The notes beneath the pieces are model-generated. The model had not been told where the DNA came from and ran no database searches. It saw only the letters and a program-made list of their open reading frames with translations. The translations under genes were made by a program, and so were the position numbers. A stretch of DNA of 64,000 nucleotides from the NCBI GenBank assembly GCA_009993635.1, contig JAACTC010000005.1, positions 496,001 through 560,000 of the forward strand. The letters are read 5' to 3'. The number at the start of each line of letters is the position of its first letter. Position 1 is the stretch's first letter. Of the stretch, positions 63,182 to 64,000 are shown piece by piece. The stretch comes from Erythrobacter sp. (GTDB lineage Bacteria > Pseudomonadota > Alphaproteobacteria > Sphingomonadales > Sphingomonadaceae).

Positions 63182-63373
63182 ATGAGCAAGAATTCCAACA
63201 GCCTCACCGGAATGGCGATCGCCACGGGTGCCGCCATCGGGTCCGCGGCGATTGCCGCCGGCCTTCTGTATGCCAACAAACGCCGCAAGGATGCGCAGGA
63301 CAAGCGCGATGGCAAACCGAACTCGGCCCAGGGATCGACCATTCCTTCGGGCGAAGACCCGCAGACCGACTAG
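63182..63373 (+). CDS. Small membrane protein, unassigned
   Basis: 63-aa protein with one hydrophobic segment (MAIATGAAIGSAAIAAGLLY) followed by a basic then acidic soluble tail. No family is recognised. It lies 28 bp upstream of the quinone oxidoreductase gene. Confidence 0.65.
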   Translation: MSKNSNSLTGMAIATGAAIGSAAIAAGLLYANKRRKDAQDKRDGKPNSAQGSTIPSGEDPQTD

Positions 63374-63401
63374 AAAAATCGCATCAGGGAGAATGCCGCA
63401 G

Positions 63402-64000
63402 ATGAAAGCCGTGCTGACCAAGGAAGTAGGCGGGCCGGAAACGCTCGTCGTGGAAAACATCGAAACGCCTGTGCCCGGCAAGGGGCAGGTGCTGGTCGAT
63501 ATCGCCGCCTGCGCGATCAATTTTCCCGATACGCTGATGATCCGCGATCTCTACCAGTTCAAGCCGGAGCGGCCCTATTCGCCGGGCGGCGAGATTTCGG
63601 GCACGATTGCCGCTGTTGGCGAAGGCGTCGACGGCTGGAAGGTCGGCGACCGCGTGCTGTCCGGCATCGGCAGCGGCGGCCTGCGCGAACAGGCGGCCAT
63701 CGATGCGCAGCGGCTGTTCAAGGTGCCCGACGGGGTCGACCTGATCGAATCCTCCGCCCTGCTGATGACCTATGGCACGATGATCCATGCGCTGAAGGAT
63801 CGCGGTGACATCAAGGCGGGCGACACCGTGCTGGTGCTGGGCGCCGCAGGCGGCGTGGGCCTTGCCTCGATTGAACTGGCGAAGGCGTACGGCGCGAAGG
63901 TGGTCGCGGCGGTTTCCAGCGAGGAAAAGGCCAAGGTTGCCAGGGAAGCAGGCGCGGACGAGACCGTGGTGTACCCGCGCGCGCCGTTCGACAAGGACCA
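63402..64000 (+). CDS. NADPH:quinone oxidoreductase (partial, runs off right edge)
   Basis: About 199 codons of a medium-chain (zeta-crystallin-type) NADPH-dependent quinone reductase. The domain entry MKAVLTKEVGGPETLVVE and the Rossmann motif LVLGAAGGVGLASIELAKAYG are clear. ATG 63402 is chosen; an in-frame ATG at 63393 is also possible but sits almost on the ribosome site. The C-terminus is beyond the window. Confidence 0.92.
   Translation, partial: MKAVLTKEVGGPETLVVENIETPVPGKGQVLVDIAACAINFPDTLMIRDLYQFKPERPYSPGGEISGTIAAVGEGVDGWKVGDRVLSGIGSGGLREQAAIDAQRLFKVPDGVDLIESSALLMTYGTMIHALKDRGDIKAGDTVLVLGAAGGVGLASIELAKAYGAKVVAAVSSEEKAKVAREAGADETVVYPRAPFDKD

Overview
The window is GC-rich, gene-dense bacterial chromosome. 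Its gene content points to an alphaproteobacterium of the Sphingomonadales, most likely Erythrobacteraceae: an exosortase A (XrtA) exopolysaccharide locus, carotenoid hydroxylase CrtZ, an ETF-ubiquinone oxidoreductase, a KorAB 2-oxoacid oxidoreductase and a sigma-54/PspF phage-shock operon. The genus is inferred from gene content only.

Positions 1-16856 hold the XrtA/PEP-CTERM exopolysaccharide locus. One long minus-strand operon (10946 down to the left edge) encodes outer-membrane export lipoprotein, chain-length regulator, tyrosine autokinase, outer-membrane barrel protein, ATPase, polysaccharide deacetylase, FemAB-like transferase, glycosyltransferase and an XrtA-EpsI fusion, mostly joined by ATGA overlaps. 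A second minus-strand pair (PLP decarboxylase and AMP-forming ligase) and a divergent plus-strand set (GNAT, acyl carrier protein, two alpha/beta hydrolases) form the small-molecule arm. No PEP-CTERM substrate is visible in the window.

Positions 16876-24905 are mainly minus-strand housekeeping genes (RNA methyltransferase, NAD(P)HX repair enzyme, N-formylglutamate amidohydrolase, ispE, ETF-QO). A small cassette lies at the ispE start: a DUF559 nuclease-like gene bounded by imperfect inverted repeats, itself bracketed by two diverged 24-bp copies of the ispE 5' end. This is one of the two most notable features.

Positions 24093-56000 are mostly ordinary core genes: lytic transglycosylase, moaB, a cation exchanger, radical SAM protein, acyl-CoA ligase, dnaE, lolD with its permease, purF, cyclopropane-fatty-acid synthase, photolyase, korAB, rppH, an RsmB-like methyltransferase and guaB. 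Small accessory or unassigned genes are scattered among them. A 37-bp intergenic repeat occurs twice in opposite orientation, about 23 kb apart.

Positions 56194-60753 hold the phage-shock locus. pspF is divergent from an operon preceded by a textbook -24/-12 promoter. The operon encodes a 50-residue membrane microprotein, PspA, PspB, PspC and then four consecutive small proteins with a PspB-like plan (membrane anchor plus coiled coil with a shared LExI motif), followed by SufE. This expanded array is the second notable feature. The right end carries a TonB-like protein, crtZ, a thioesterase and a partial quinone oxidoreductase. No rRNA, tRNA or CRISPR array was found.
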